Assembly: GCF_045679555.1 (NCBI RefSeq) | Contig: NC_092094.1 | Span: 10,844,319-10,908,318 of the forward strand | DNA from: Salvelinus alpinus | Lineage: Eukaryota > Chordata > Actinopteri > Salmoniformes > Salmonidae | Reading direction: 5' to 3' | Length of the DNA stretch: 64,000 nt | Part shown: positions 24,301 to 38,000 of the stretch, one piece after another | Layout: each line of letters begins with the position of its first letter | How positions within the stretch are numbered: position 1 is the first letter of the stretch | Program-made: the position numbers and the translations under genes | The notes under the pieces: generated by a model | The model's input: the letters and a program-made list of their open reading frames with translations, nothing else | Told to the model about the DNA's origin: nothing | The model's database searches: none

Positions 24301-26057
24301 TTTATGGATGCACACAAACACCAGAAGAAAACAGGTGAAACGAAGTGCAGCTAGTTAGCAGTCTATCCAGCTTCAGTTTGAAGTGATTGTGTCAGCTGTG
24401 TTGTTGGCTAGCTCCTCTGAACAACAGTGTTCTGACAAGTGAGCAATTTTCTAAGCCAGGCGAAATCGCACCTCATTAGCTCATTGTTATGGATGTATCC
24501 AAATAAATGTCACTAGAAAAAAGCTTGAACAAATACAGCTACTTCGTTATTTTGGCTGCACTGTTTGACGTGACTGTAAATTAGCTGTAGTTGACTAGCA
24601 AGCAAGGGATAAGAACGTTACCAGCCAGTATGGAAATGGTCCATTTAGAACGAATGACTTGGGTCGCGTCCAAAGATGCAGAACAGAAAGACAATGACTG
24701 AGGCGCGTCTCTGGTAACCGAACCGATAGAACGAATGACCAGCCGGTTTGGGTAGCAACCCTAGATTTGTGTCGGGACTATATCTCGTGGAAGGATGAAA
24801 TGGTATGAATTAATTCATCAAAATAATGTTTTTAATGAAAATATGTAAGTCATTATTTTAATATGTTGGTAACATTGTATAAAAGTGATAATGCCCTCAG
24901 CCGGTGTTTGGAGGATATACTGTCACGGTTTCCCGGTGCTCGACTTAGTTTCGGGCCTAACACCCGTGCCAATATATCCTCCAAACCTGCATTACCACTT
25001 AAATAATGTATACCACTTAATGCAAAGTGACATAGGCCTACAACACAGAAAGTATACTGCATAAATGTTTTATAGTGTATGTGATTTGCACCAGAACCTT
25101 GGTGTTGCTATCTCCACACTCTTACCAACTGAGTCATACAGGACCAAGGGTCTAACACGGTCAGTATGGACGGGGGTTGATGTAGGCGTTGTAACAGGAT
25201 TATTATTCATGGTAGAATACTTCAGGATGTGTCCTTCGCAGCAGTCTGTATTTAAAGGACTGAGGTTTTTTTATGGCCTCCCTCCAGTCTGTTCCTGCTT
25301 CACATTATCCTGGATCATCCCAATTTCCTCAATACACTTCAGGAGTTTTGGTTTAATGTGAAAACCATCAGCGTGGTAAAATGGAGGAGCTCAATCCCTC
25401 TCCCGTCAGTGTTTGTTTGTTTCCAGGCAGTTCCATTTGGACGGAGAGCAGGAAGAGTCGGTCAAACTAAGGGTTTGGTACCCTATCCCCTAAATAGTGC
25501 ACTACTTTTGACCAGAGTCCTATTGGTGTAGTGCATAGGAAATAGGGTGGTGTTTGAGACGCAAGCCTGCCTGAGATACTTAACGTCATTATCCATTCTA
25601 AATAGGCATCTAAAGACGCATTCCATTAGACAGGAGAAGAGCACTGCAACAACAAATACCTACATCCTGACTCCTCTCCCTCCACTCAGCTATTTTACTG
25701 ATCAATAATATTATGTCCCCTCTTCCGCCCACACACAGTGCTGGGTGGGGCTTATTCATCAGTAAGCCCATCTGGCTTGCTACTAGAGACATCAGATCAT
25801 GTCTCTCTTCAACCCCAGGTGAATGATGTGTGGGGTTTCATGTCTGCCTGGGCTTGACATCTCATAATGTAATCCTGGCAATATCCTCCCAATTGGCTTA
25901 GGAAACACACACATTTTACATCAAAGGTGGAATCCTGTGCTCCCAACACTCTTAATTGGAATTGGTGTAAGTTCTCTAGGTGAGTGGGGAACTCTCTGGC
26001 TGGCATATGAAATAGAATGGTTGATGACCTCGCTACTTCCTGGTCTCGTCTCTCCCA

Positions 26058-26094
<37 letters not shown>

Positions 26095-29000
26095 CTCACC
26101 CCACACTGTCTGACTGCTACATCTACATCAGCCTCGTTAAAATAGAGAAGCAAGCAGACAACCTCCATTATGGATGTTTGTCAAATCTCTGCTAGCCCGC
26201 TAGGTGCTTTCTAACTGGGGAGCTCTTACCTCTAACTGGGGAAAGTGGGTCACCTTAGTACTTCAAATGTAAAAAGGACACCTGGGTTTCAACAAGGTCT
26301 TGTTATCCATTACTTTACATTGGAGTTGCATTGGAGTAAGATTAAATCATGACATTTTCTCAATTCCATAATCTTTCATAATTTCTCCAGTCCAATAAGC
26401 AATATTTAGAAGCCCACCAGCAGTCCCATACCCTTCTTTTGGTTGAGTGGGTGTTTTTCTGAAGCGAAGAGTCTGCATAAAATGGCGTCTGTGTGTGTGA
26501 TGTCAGAATTCCCCAGTGAGGGAGTCATAGGTCGCCCTTCCGTTACCTCTCAACCCCGAAACAATCGTCGCCTTGTGCCATAAAACAGCCATGTCCATGT
26601 GCTGAATGAATGCCGGGAAATTCTGGAATTCTCAAGCAACCATTTCAAGATTGTTTTGATTGCGCTTTAATTTCTTTCCAGATTCAGCAGCCCTGGATTG
26701 GTGGACATTTTAAGCTCTAACTGACAGGATTCTGATTCTAGAACTGTGGTAAACAGTGGAGAAAGAAGACCTTTGAAGCAGAGGAGCTACAGCGCTATTA
26801 CATCACGACACTACAACCATAGAGAGAATGGGAGGAGGGAGCCATACCACATTAAAGCTGCCATTATCCCTCTAAAGACCACAGAACTAGAAGACTTCAG
26901 AAGTTGACAAAGGATACCAGGATGCCAGCCAGGGAATGCCATGCATGGAGAACTGAAGAACGGTCAGACATCTCCCTTGGCGGTGGGCAGGAATGGGGCA
27001 TGTTTGCCACACAATCTCCTCTCTCACATGGTGCTGTCCCAAACAGAAAGACTCCTCACTGGCCTGGCAGAATGAATACTAGCCCTCTATACATACTTAC
27101 TACACTCTATACAGTCTATACATTCACTGTCACTCACATGGACGGGAGAGGATGAGAACTAAGAATGAAGCGTTGAAGAGAGGGCTTCAGAAAATGTTCA
27201 GTTAAAAACCTTTAAGATAAAGACATTTTGAGTGTGGTTTCACCTGCTTCAAGTACCAGTGTACTACTGAAATATTGAATATGTAGGCTATTATCTAGTA
27301 TTGCTAGTACACCTGGCAGAGTTTCTTTCTTTCTGTGTTGTCATTGGCCAGAAGGGATGCTATTATCAGTCTTGTGCTGCCTCCATAGATGAGGCAGACA
27401 GGGAGGAGGGCTAGGGGAGAAGTAGAGGAGGGCTAGGGGAGAAGTAGAGGAGGGCTAGGGGAGAAGTAGAGGAGGGCTAGGGGAGAAGTAGAGGAGGGCT
27501 AGGGGAGAAGTAGAGGAGGGCTAGGGGAGAAGTAGAGGAGGGCTAGGGGAGAAGTGGAGGAGGCCTAGGGGAGAAGTGGAGGAGGCCTAGGGGAGAAGTG
27601 GAGGAGGCCTAGGGGAGAAGTGGAGGAGGCCTAGGGGAGAAGTGGAGGAGGCCTAGGGGAGAAGTGGAGGAGGCCTAGGGGAGAAGTGGAGGAGGCCTAG
27701 GGGAGAAGTGGAGGAGGCCTAGGGGAGAAGTGGAGGAGGCCTAGGGGAGAAGTGGAGGAGGCCTAGGGGAGAAGTGGAGGAGGGCTAGGGGAGGGGGGCT
27801 AGGGGAGAAGTAGAGGAGGGCTAGGGGAGAAGTAGAGGAGGGCTAGGGGAGAAGTGGAGGAGGGCTAGGGGAGAAGTAGAGGAGGGCTAGGGGAGAAGTA
27901 GAGGAGGGCTAGGGGAGAAGTAGAGGAGGGCTAGGGGAGAAGTAGAGGAGGGCTAGGGGAGAAGTAGAGGAGGGCTGGGGGAGAAGTAGAGGAGGGCTGG
28001 GGGAGAAGTAGAGGAGGGCTGGGGGAGAAGTGGAGGAGGGCTGGTGGAGGAGGGCTAGGGGAGAAGTGGAGGAGGCCTGGTGGAGGAGGGCTGGTGGAGA
28101 AGTGGAGGAGGGCTGGTGGAGAAGTGGAGGAGGGCTGGTGGAGAAGTGGAGGAGGGCTGGGGGAGAAGTGGAGGAGGGCTGGGGGAGAAGTGGAGGAGGG
28201 CTAGTGGAGGAGGGCTGGGGGAGAAGTGGAGGAGGGCTAGGGGAGAAGTGGAGGAGGGCTAGGGGAGAGGTGGAGGAGGGCTAGGGGAGAGGTGGAGGAG
28301 GGCTAGGGGAGAGGTGGAGGAGGGCTAGGGGAGAAGTGGAGGAGGGCTGGGGGAGAAGTGGAGGAGGGCTGGGGGAGAAGTGGAGGAGGGCTAGTGGAGG
28401 AGGGCTGGGGGAGAAGTGGAGGAGGGCTAGTGGAGGAGGGCTAGGGGAGAGGTGGAGGAGGGCTAGGGGAGAGGTGGAGGAGGGCTGGGGGAGAAGTGGA
28501 GGAGGGCTAGGGGAGAAGTGGAGGAGGGCTAGGGGAGAGGTGGAGGAGGGCTAGGGGAGAGGTGGAGGAGGGCTAGGGGAGAGGTGGAGGAGGGCTAGGG
28601 GAGAAGTGGAGGAGGGCTGGGGGAGAAGTGGAGGAGGGCTGGGGGAGAAGTGGAGGAGGGCTAGTGGAGGAGGGCTGGGGGAGAAGTGGAGGAGGGCTAG
28701 TGGAGGAGGGCTAGGGGAGAGGTGGAGGAGGGCTAGGGGAGAGGTGGAGGAGGGCTAGGGGAGAGGTGGAGGAGGGCTAGGGGAGAAGTGGAGGAGGGCT
28801 GGGGGAGAAGTGGAGGAGGGCTGGTGGAGGAGGGCTAGGGGAGAAGTAGAGGAGGGCTAGGGGAGAAGTGGAGGAGGGCTGGTGGAGGAGGGCTAGGGGA
28901 GAAGTGGAGGAGGGCTGGTGGAGGAGGGCTAGGGGAGAAGTAGAGGAGGGCTAGGGGAGAAGTGGAGGAGGGCTGGTGGAGGAGGGCTAGGGGAGAAGTG

Positions 29001-32000
29001 GAGGAGGGCTGGTGGAGAAGTGGAGGAGGGCTGGTGGAGGAGGGCTAGGGGAGAAGTGGAGGAGGGCTGGTGGAGAAGTGGAGGAGGGCTGGTGGAGAAG
29101 TGGAGGAGGGCTGGTGGAGAAGTGGAGGAGGGCTGGTGGAGAAGTGGAGGAGGGCTGGGGGAGAAGTGGAGGAGGGCTGGGGGAGAAGTGGAGGAGGGCT
29201 GGTGGAGGAGGGCTAGGGGAGAAGTAGAGGAGGGCTAGGGGAGAAGTAGAGGAGGGCTGGTGGAGAAGTGGAGGAGGGCTGGGGGAGAAGTGGAGGAGGG
29301 CTGGGGGAGAAGTGGAGGAGGGCTAGGGGAGAAGTAGAGGAGGGCTGGGGGAGAAGTGGAGGAGGGCTAGGGGAGAAGTGGAGGAGGGCTGGGGGAGAAG
29401 TGGAGGAGGGCTAGGGGAGAGGTGGAGGAGGGCTAGGGGAGAGGTGGAGGAGGGCTAGGGGAGAGGTGGAGGAGGGCTAGGGGAGAAGTAGAGGAGGGCT
29501 GGGGGAGAAGTGGAGGAGGGCTGGTGGAGGAGGGCTAGGGGAGAAGTAGAGGAGGGCTAGGGGAGAAGTAGAGGAGGGCTAGGGGAGAAGTGGAGGAGGG
29601 CTGGTGGAGGAGGGCTAGGGGAGAAGTGGAGGAGGGCTGGTGGAGAAGTGGAGGAGGGCTGGTGGAGGAGGGCTAGGGGAGAAGTGGAGGAGGGCTGGTG
29701 GAGAAGTGGAGGAGGGCTGGTGGAGAAGTGGAGGAGGGCTGGTGGAGAAGTGGAGGAGGGCTGGTGGAGAAGTGGAGGAGGGCTGGTGGAGAAGTGGAGG
29801 AGGGCTGGGGGAGAAGTGGAGGAGGGCTGGTGGAGGAGGGCTAGGGGAGAAGTAGAGGAGGGCTAGGGGAGAAGTAGAGGAGGGCTGGGGGAGAAGTGGA
29901 GGAGGGCTGGTGGAGAAGTGGAGGAGGGCTGGGGGAGAAGTGGAGGAGGGCTAGGGGAGAAGTGGAGGAGGGCTAGGGGAGAAGTGGAGGAGGGCTGGGG
30001 GAGAAGTGGAGGAGGGCTGGGGGAGAAGTGGAGGAGGGCTAGGGGAGAAGTGGAGGAGGGCTGGGGGAGAAGTGGAGGAGGGCTAGGGGAGAGGTGGAGG
30101 AGGGCTAGGGGAGAGGTGGAGGAGGGCTAGGGGAGAGGTGGAGGAGGGCTAGGGGAGAGGTGGAGGAGGGCTAGGGGAGAGGTGGAGGAGGGCTAGGGGA
30201 GAAGTAGAGGAGGGCTGGGGGAGAAGTGGAGGAGGGCTGGTGGAGGAGGGCTAGGGGAGAAGTAGAGGAGGGCTAGGGGAGAAGTAGAGGAGGGCTAGGG
30301 GAGAAGTGGAGGAGGGCTGGTGGAGGAGGGCTAGGGGAGAAGTGGAGGAGGGCTGGTGGAGAAGTGGAGGAGGGCTAGGGGAGAAGTGGAGGAGGGCTGG
30401 TGGAGAAGTGGAGGAGGGCTGGTGGAGAAGTGGAGGAGGGCTGGGGGAGAAGTGGAGGAGGGCTGGGGGAGAAGTGGAGGAGGGCTGGGGGAGAAGTGGA
30501 GGAGGGCTGGTGGAGGAGGGCTAGGGGAGAAGTAGAGGAGGGCTAGGGGAGAAGTAGAGGAGGGCTGGGGGAGAAGTGGAGGAGGGCTGGGGGAGAAGTG
30601 GAGGAGGGCTAGGGGAGAAGTAGAGGAGGGCTGGGGGAGAAGTGGAGGAGGGCTGGTGGAGGAGGGCTAGGGGAGAAGTAGAGGAGGGCTAGGGGAGAAG
30701 TAGAGGAGGGCTGGGGGAGAAGTGGAGGAGGGCTGGGGGAGAAGTGGAGGAGGGCTAGGGGAGAAGTAGAGGAGGGCTGGGGGAGAAGTGGAGGAGGGCT
30801 GGGGGAGAAGTGGAGGAGGCCTTGTGGAGGAGGGCTAGGGGAGAAGTGGAGGAGGGCTGGGGGAGAAGTGGAGGAGGGCTGGGGGAGAAGTGGAGGAGGG
30901 CTGGGGGAGAAGTGGAGGGCTGGGGGAGAAGTGGAGGAGGGCTGGGGGAGAAGTGGAGGAGGGCTGGGGGAGAAGTGGAGGAGGGCTGGGGGAGAAGTGG
31001 GGGAGGGCTGGGGGAGAAGTGGGGGAGGGCTGGGGGAGAAGTGGAGGAGGGCTGGGGGAGAAGTGGAGGAGGGCTAGGGGAGAAGTGGAGGAGGGCTGGG
31101 GGAGAAGTGGAGGAGGGCTGGGGGAGAAGTGGAGGAGGGCTGGTGGAGGAGGGCTAGGGGAGAAGTAGAGGAGGGCTGGGGTAGAAGTGGAGGAGGGCTG
31201 GGGGAGAAGTAGAGGAGGGCTGGGGGAGAAGTAGAGGAGGGCTGGGGGAGAAGTAGAGGAGGGCTGGTGGAGAAGTGGAGGAGGGCTGGTGGAGAAGTGG
31301 AGGAGGGCTGGGGGAGAAGTGGAGGAGGGCTAGGGGAGAAGTAGAGGAGGGCTAGGGGAGAAGTAGAGGAGGGCTGGTGGAGGAGGGCTGGGGGAGAAGT
31401 GGAGGAGGGCTGGGGGAGAAGTGGAGGAGGCCTAGTGGAGGAGGGCTAGGGGAGAAGTGGAGGAGGGCTGGGGGAGAAGTGGAGGAGGGCTGGGGGAGAA
31501 GTGGAAGAGGGCTGGGGGAGAAGTGGAGGAGGGCTGGGGGAGAAGTGGAGGAGGGCTGGGGGAGAAGTGGAGGAGGGCTAGGGGAGAAGTGGAGGAGGGC
31601 TGGGGGAGAAGTGGAGGAGGCCTAGTGGAGGAGGGCTAGGGGAGAAGTGGAGGAGGGCTGGGGGAGAAGTGGAGGAGGGCTGGGGGAGAAGTGGAGGAGG
31701 GCTGGGGGAGAAGTGGAGGAGGGCTGGGGGAGAAGTGGAGGAGGGCTAGGGGAGAAGTGGAGGAGGGCTGGGGGAGAAGTGGAGGAGGGCTGGGGGAGAA
31801 GTGGAGGAGGGCTGGGGGAGAAGTGGAGGAGGGCTGGGGGAGAAGTGGAGGAGGGCTGGGGGAGAAGTGGAGGAGGGCTGGGGGAGAAGTGGAGGAGGGC
31901 TAGGGGAGAAGTGGAGGAGGGCTGGGGGAGAAGTGGAGGAGGCCTAGTGGAGGAGGGCTAGGGGAGAAGTGGAGGAGGGCTGGGGGAGAAGTGGAGGAGG

Positions 32001-35000
32001 GCTGGGGGAGAAGTGGAGGAGGGCTGGGGGAGAAGTGGAGGAGGGCTGGGGGAGAAGTGGAGGAGGGCTAGGGGAGAAGTGGAGGAGGGCTGGGGGAGAA
32101 GTGGAGGAGGGCTAGGGGAGAAGTGGAGGAGGGCTAGGGGAGAAGTGGAGGAGGGCTGGGGGAGAAGTGGAGGAGGGCTGGGGGAGAAGTGGAGGAGGGC
32201 TGGGGGAGAAGTGGAGGAGGGCTAGGGGAGAAGTAGAGGAGGGCTGGGGGAGAAGTGGAGGAGGGCTGGGGGAGAAGTGGAGGAGGGCTGGGGGAGAAGT
32301 GGAGGAGGGCTGGGGGAGAAGTGGAGGAGGGCTGGGGGAGAAGTGGAGGAGGGCTGGTGGAGGAGGGCTAGGGGAGAAGTAGAGGAGGGCTGGGGGAGAA
32401 GTGGAGGAGGGCTAGGGGAGAAGTGGAGGAGGGCTGGGGGAGAAGTGGAGGAGGGCTAGGGGAGAAGTGGAGGAGGGCTGGGGGAGAAGTGGAGGAGGGC
32501 TGGGGGAGAAGTGGAGGAGGGCTGGGGGAGAAGTGGAGGAGGGCTGGTGGAGGAGGGCTAGGGGAGAAGTAGAGGAGGGCTGGGGGAGAAGTAGAGGAGG
32601 GCTGGGGGAGAAGTGGAGGAGGGCTGGTGGAGAAGTGGAGGAGGGCTGGGGGAGAAGTGGAGGAGGGCTGGGGGAGAAGTGGAGGAGGGCTGGGGGAGAA
32701 GTGGAGGAGGGCTGGGGGAGAAGTGGAGGAGGGCTAGGGGAGAAGTGGAGGAGGGCTGGGGGAGAAGTGGAGGAGGGCTGGGGGAGAAGTGGAGGAGGGC
32801 TGGTGGAGGAGGGCTAGGGGAGAAGTAGAGGAGGGCTGGGGGAGAAGTAGAGGAGGGCTGGGGGAGAAGTGGAGGAGGGCTGGTGGAGAAGTGGAGGAGG
32901 GCTGGGGGAGAAGTGGAGGAGGGCTGGGGGAGAAGTGGAGGAGGGCTGGGGGAGAAGTGGAGGAGGGCTGGGGGAGAAGTGGAGGAGGGCTGGGGGAGAA
33001 GTGGAGGAGGGCTAGGGGAGAAGTGGAGGAGGGCTGGGGGAGAAGTGAGGAGGGCTGGGGGAGAAGTGGAGGAGGGCTGGGGGAGAAGTGGAGGAGGGCT
33101 GGGGAGAAGTGGAGGAGGGCTAGGGGAGAAGTAGAGGAGGGCTGGGGGAGAAGTGGAGGAGGGCTGGTGGAGAAGTGGAGGAGGGCTGGGGGAGAAGTGG
33201 AGGAGGGCTAGGGGAGAAGTAGAGGAGGGCTAGGGGAGAAGTAGAGGAGGGCTGGTGGAGGAGGGCTGGGGGAGAAGTGGAGGAGGGCTGGGGGAGAAGT
33301 GGAGGAGGGCTGGGGGAGAAGTGGAGGAGGCCTAGTGGAGGAGGGCTAGGGGAGAAGTGGAGGAGGGCTGGGGGAGAAGTGGAGGAGGGCTGGGGGAGAA
33401 GTGGAGGAGGGCTGGGGGAGAAGTGGAGGAGGGCTGGGGGAGAAGTGGAGGAGGGCTAGGGGAGAAGTGGAGGAGGGCTGGGGGAGAAGTGGAGGAGGGC
33501 TGGGGGAGAAGTGGAGGAGGGCTAGGGGAGAAGTGGAGGAGGGCTGGGGGAGAAGTGGAGGAGGGCTAGGGGAGAAGTGGAGGAGGGCTGGGGGAGAAGT
33601 GGAGGAGGGCTGGGGGAGAAGTGGAGGAGGGCTGGGGGAGAAGTAGAAGAGGGCTGGGGGAGAAGTAGAGGAGGGCTAGGGGAGAAGTAGAGGAGGGCTG
33701 GGGGAGAAGTAGAGGAGGGCTGGGGGAGAAGTGGAGGAGGGCTGGTGGAGGAGGGCTAGGGGAGAAGTAGAGGAGGGCTGGGGGAGAAGTGGAGGAGGGC
33801 TGGGGGAGAAGTGGAGGAGGGCTGGTGGAGAAGTGGAGGAGGGCTGGGGGAGAAGTGGAGGAGGGCTGGGGGAGAAGTGGAGGAGGGCTGGGGGAGAAGT
33901 GGAGGAGGCCTAGGGGAGAAGTGGAGGAGGGCTGGGGGAGAAGTGGAGGAGGGCTGGGGGAGAAGTGGAGGAGGGCTGGGGGAGAAGTGGAGGAGGCCTA
34001 GTGGAGGAGGCCTAGGGGAGAAGTGGAGGAGGCCTGGGGGAGAAGTGGAGGAGGGCTGGGGGAGAAGTGGAGGAGGGCTGGGGGAGAAGTGGAGGAGGGC
34101 TAGGGGAGAAGTGGAGGAGGGCTGGGGGAGAAGTGGAGGAGGGCTAGGGGAGAAGTGGAGGAGGGCTAGGGGAGAAGTGGAGGAGGGCTGGGGGAGAAGT
34201 GGAGGAGGGCTGGGGGAGAAGTGGAGGAGGGCTGGGGGAGAAGTGGAGGAGGGCTGGGGGAGAAGTGGAGGAGGGCTGGTGGAGGAGGGCTAGGGGAGAA
34301 GTAGAGGAGGGCTGGGGGAGAAGTGGAGGAGGGCTGGTGGAGAAGTGGAGGAGGGCTGGGGGAGAAGTGGAGGAGGGCTGGGGGAGAAGTGGAGGAGGGC
34401 TGGGGGAGAAGTGGAGGAGGGCTGGGGGAGAAGTGGAGGAGGGCTGGGGGAGAAGTGGAGGAGGGCTGGGGGAGAAGTGGAGGAGGGCTGGGGGAGAAGT
34501 GGAGGAGGGCTGGGGGAGAAGTGGAGGAGGGCTGGGGGAGAAGTAGAGGAGGGCTGGGGAAGTAGAGGAGGGCTGGGGGAGAAGTAGAGGAGGGCTGGGG
34601 GAGAAGTGGAGGAGGGCTGGTGGAGAAGTGGAGGAGGGCTGGGGGAGAAGTGGAGAAGGGCTGGGGGAGAAGTGGAGGAGGGCTGGGGGAGAAGTGGAGG
34701 AGGGCTGGGGGAGAAGTGGAGGGGGGCTGGGGGAGAAGTGGAGGAGGGCTAGGGGAGAAGTGGAGGAGGGCTGGGGGAGAAGTGGAGGAGGGCTAGGGGA
34801 GAAGTGGAGGAGGGCTAGGGGAGAAGTGGAGGAGGGCTGGGGGAGAAGTGGAGGAGGGCTGGGGGAGAAGTGGAGGAGGGCTGGGGGAGAAGTGGAGGAG
34901 GGCTGGTGGAGGAGGGCTAGGGGAGAAGTAGAGGAGGGCTGGGGGAGAAGTAGGGGAGGGCTGGGGGAGAGGTGGAGGAGGGCTGGGGGAGAAGTGGAGG

Positions 35001-38000
35001 AGGGCTGGGGGAGAAGTGGAGGAGGGCTGGGGGAGAAGTGGAGGAGGGCTAGGGGAGAAGTGGAGGAGGGCTAGGGGAGAAGTGGAGGAGGGCTGGGGGA
35101 GAAGTGGAGGAGGGCTGGGGGAGAAGTGGAGGAGGGCTGGGGGAGAAGTGGAGGAGGGCTGGGGGAGAAGTGGAGGAGGGCTGGGGGAGAAGTGGAGGAG
35201 GGCTGGTGGAGGAGGGCTAGGGGAGAAGTAGAGGAGGGCTGGGGGAGAAGTAGAGGAGGGCTGGGGGAGAAGTAGAGGAGGGCTGGGGGAGAAGTGGAGG
35301 AGGGCTGGGGGAGAAGTGGAGGAGGGCTGGGGGAGAAGTGGAGGAGGGCTGGGGGAGAAGTGGAGGAGGGCTGGGGGAGAAGTGGAGGAGGGCTGGGGGA
35401 GAAGTGGAGGAGGGCTAGGGGAGAAGTGGAGGAGGGCTGGGGGAGAAGTGGAGGAGGGCTGGGGGAGAAGTGGAGGAGGGCTGGGGGAGAAGTGGAGGAG
35501 GGCTGGTGGAGGAGGGCTAGGGGAGAAGTAGAGGAGGGCTGGGGGAGAAGTAGAGGAGGGCTGGGGGAGAAGTGGAGGAGGGCTGGTGGAGAAGTGGAGG
35601 AGGGCTGGGGGAGAAGTGGAGGAGGGCTAGGGGAGAAGTAGAGGAGGGCTAGGGGAGAAGTAGAGGAGGGCTGGTGGAGGAGGGCTGGGGGAGAAGTGGA
35701 GGAGGGCTGGGGGAGAAGTGGAGGAGGGCTGGGGGAGAAGTGGAGGAGGCCTAGTGGAGGAGGGCTAGGGGAGAAGTGGAGGAGGGCTGGGGGAGAAGTG
35801 GAGGAGGGCTGGGGGAGAAGTGGAGGAGGGCTGGGGGAGAAGTGGAGGAGGGCTGGGGGAGAAGTGGAGGAGGGCTGGGGGAGAAGTGGAGGAGGGCTGG
35901 GGGAGAAGTGGAGGAGGGCTGGGGGAGAAGTGGAGGAGGGCTGGGGGAGAAGTGGAGGAGGGCTGGGGGAGAAGTAGAGGAGGGCTGGGGGAGAAGTGGA
36001 GGAGGGCTGGGGGAGAAGTGGAGGAGGGCTGGTGGAGGAGGGCTAGGGGAGAAGTGGAGGAGGGCTGGGGGAGAAGTGGAGGAGGGCTGGGGGAGAAGTG
36101 GAGGAGGGCTGGGGGAGAAGTGGAGGAGGCCTAGTGGAGGAGGCCTAGGGGAGAAGTGGAGGAGGCCTAGGGGAGAAGTGGAGGAGGGCTGGGGGAGAAG
36201 TGGAGGAGGGCTGGTGGAGGAGGCCTAGGGGAGAAGTGGAGGAGGCCTGGGGGAGAAGTGGAGGAGGCCTGGGGGAGAAGTGGAGGAGGGCTGGGGGAGA
36301 AGTGGAGGAGGGCTGGGGGAGAAGTGGAGGAGGGCTGGTGGAGGAGGACTTGGGGAGAAGTGGAGGGGGGCTAGGGGAGAAGTAGAGGAGGGCTAGGGGA
36401 GAAGTGGAGGGGGGCTGGGGGAGAAGTGGAGGAGGGCTGGGGGAGAAGTGGAGGAGGGCTGGGGGAGAAGTGGAGGAGGGCTGGGGGAGAAGTGGAGGAG
36501 GGCTGGGGGAGAAGTGGAGGAGGGCTGGGGGAGAAGTGGAGGAGGGCTGGGGGAGAAGTGGAGGAGGGCTGGGGGAGAAGTGGAGGAGGGCTGGGGGAGA
36601 AGTGGAGGAGGGCTGGGGGAGAAGTGGAGGGGGGGCTGGGGGAGAAGTGGAGGAGGGCTGGGGGAGGAGGGCTGGGGGAGAAGTGGAGGAGGGCTGGGGG
36701 AGAAGTGGAGGAGGGCTGGGGGAGAAGTGGAGGAGGCCTGGGGGAGAAGTGGAGGAGGGCTGGGGGAGAAGTAGAGGAGGGCTGGGGGAGAAGTGGAGGA
36801 GGGCTGGGGGAGAAGTGGAGGGGGGGCTGGGGGAGAAGTGGAGGAGGGCTGGGGGAGGAGGGCTGGGGGAGAAGTGGAGGAGGGCTGGGGGAGAAGTGGA
36901 GGAGGGCTGGGGGAGAAGTGGAGGAGGGCTGGGGGAGAAGTGGAGGAGGGCTGGGGGAGAAGTGGAGGAGGGCTGGGGGAGAAGTGGAGGAGGGCTGGGG
37001 GAGAAGTGGAGGAGGGCTGGGGGAGAAGTGGAGGAGGGCTGGGGGAGAAGTGGAGGAGGGCTGGGGGAGAAGTGGAGGAGGGCTGGGGGAGAAGTGGAGG
37101 AGGGGCTGGGGGAGAAGTGGAGGAGGGCTGGGGGAGAAGTGGAGGAGGGCTGGGGGAGAAGTGGAGGGGGGGCTGGGGGAGAAGTGGAGGAGGGCTGGGG
37201 GAGAAGTGGAGGAGGGCTGGGGGAGAAGTGGAGGAGGGCTGGTGGAGGAGGCCTAGGGGAGAAGTGGAGGAGGCCTAGGGGAGAAGTGGAGGAGGCCTAG
37301 GGGAGAAGTGGAGGAGGGCTGGGGGAGAAGTGGAGGAGGGCTGGGGGAGAAGTGGAGGAGGGCTGGTGGAGGAGGACTTGGGGAGAAGTGGAGGGGGGCT
37401 AGGGGAGAAGTAGAGGAGGGCTAGGGGAGAAGTGGAGGGGGGCTGGGGGAGAAGTGGAGGAGGGCTGGGGGAGAAGTGGAGGAGGGCTGGGGGAGAAGTG
37501 GAGGAGGGCTGGGGGAGAAGTGGAGGAGGGCTGGGGGAGAAGTGGAGGAGGGCTGGGGGAGAAGTGGAGGAGGGCTGGGGGAGAAGTGGAGGAGGGCTGG
37601 GGGAGAAGTGGAGGAGGGCTGGGGGAGAAGTGGAGGAGGGCTGGGGGAGAAGTGGAGGGGGGGCTGGGGGAGAAGTGGAGGAGGGCTGGGGGAGGAGGGC
37701 TGGGGGAGAAGTGGAGGAGGGCTGGGGGAGAAGTGGAGGAGGGCTGGGGGAGAAGTGGAGGAGGCCTGGGGGAGAAGTGGAGGAGGGCTGGGGGAGAAGT
37801 GGAGGAGGGCTGGGGGAGAAGTGGAGGAGGGCTGGGGGAGAAGTGGAGGGGGGGCTGGGGGAGAAGTGGAGGAGGGCTGGGGGAGGAGGGCTGGGGGAGA
37901 AGTGGAGGAGGGCTGGGGGAGAAGTGGAGGAGGGCTGGGGGAGAAGTGGAGGAGGGCTGGGGGAGAAGTGGAGGAGGGCTGGGGAAGAAGTGGAGGAGGG

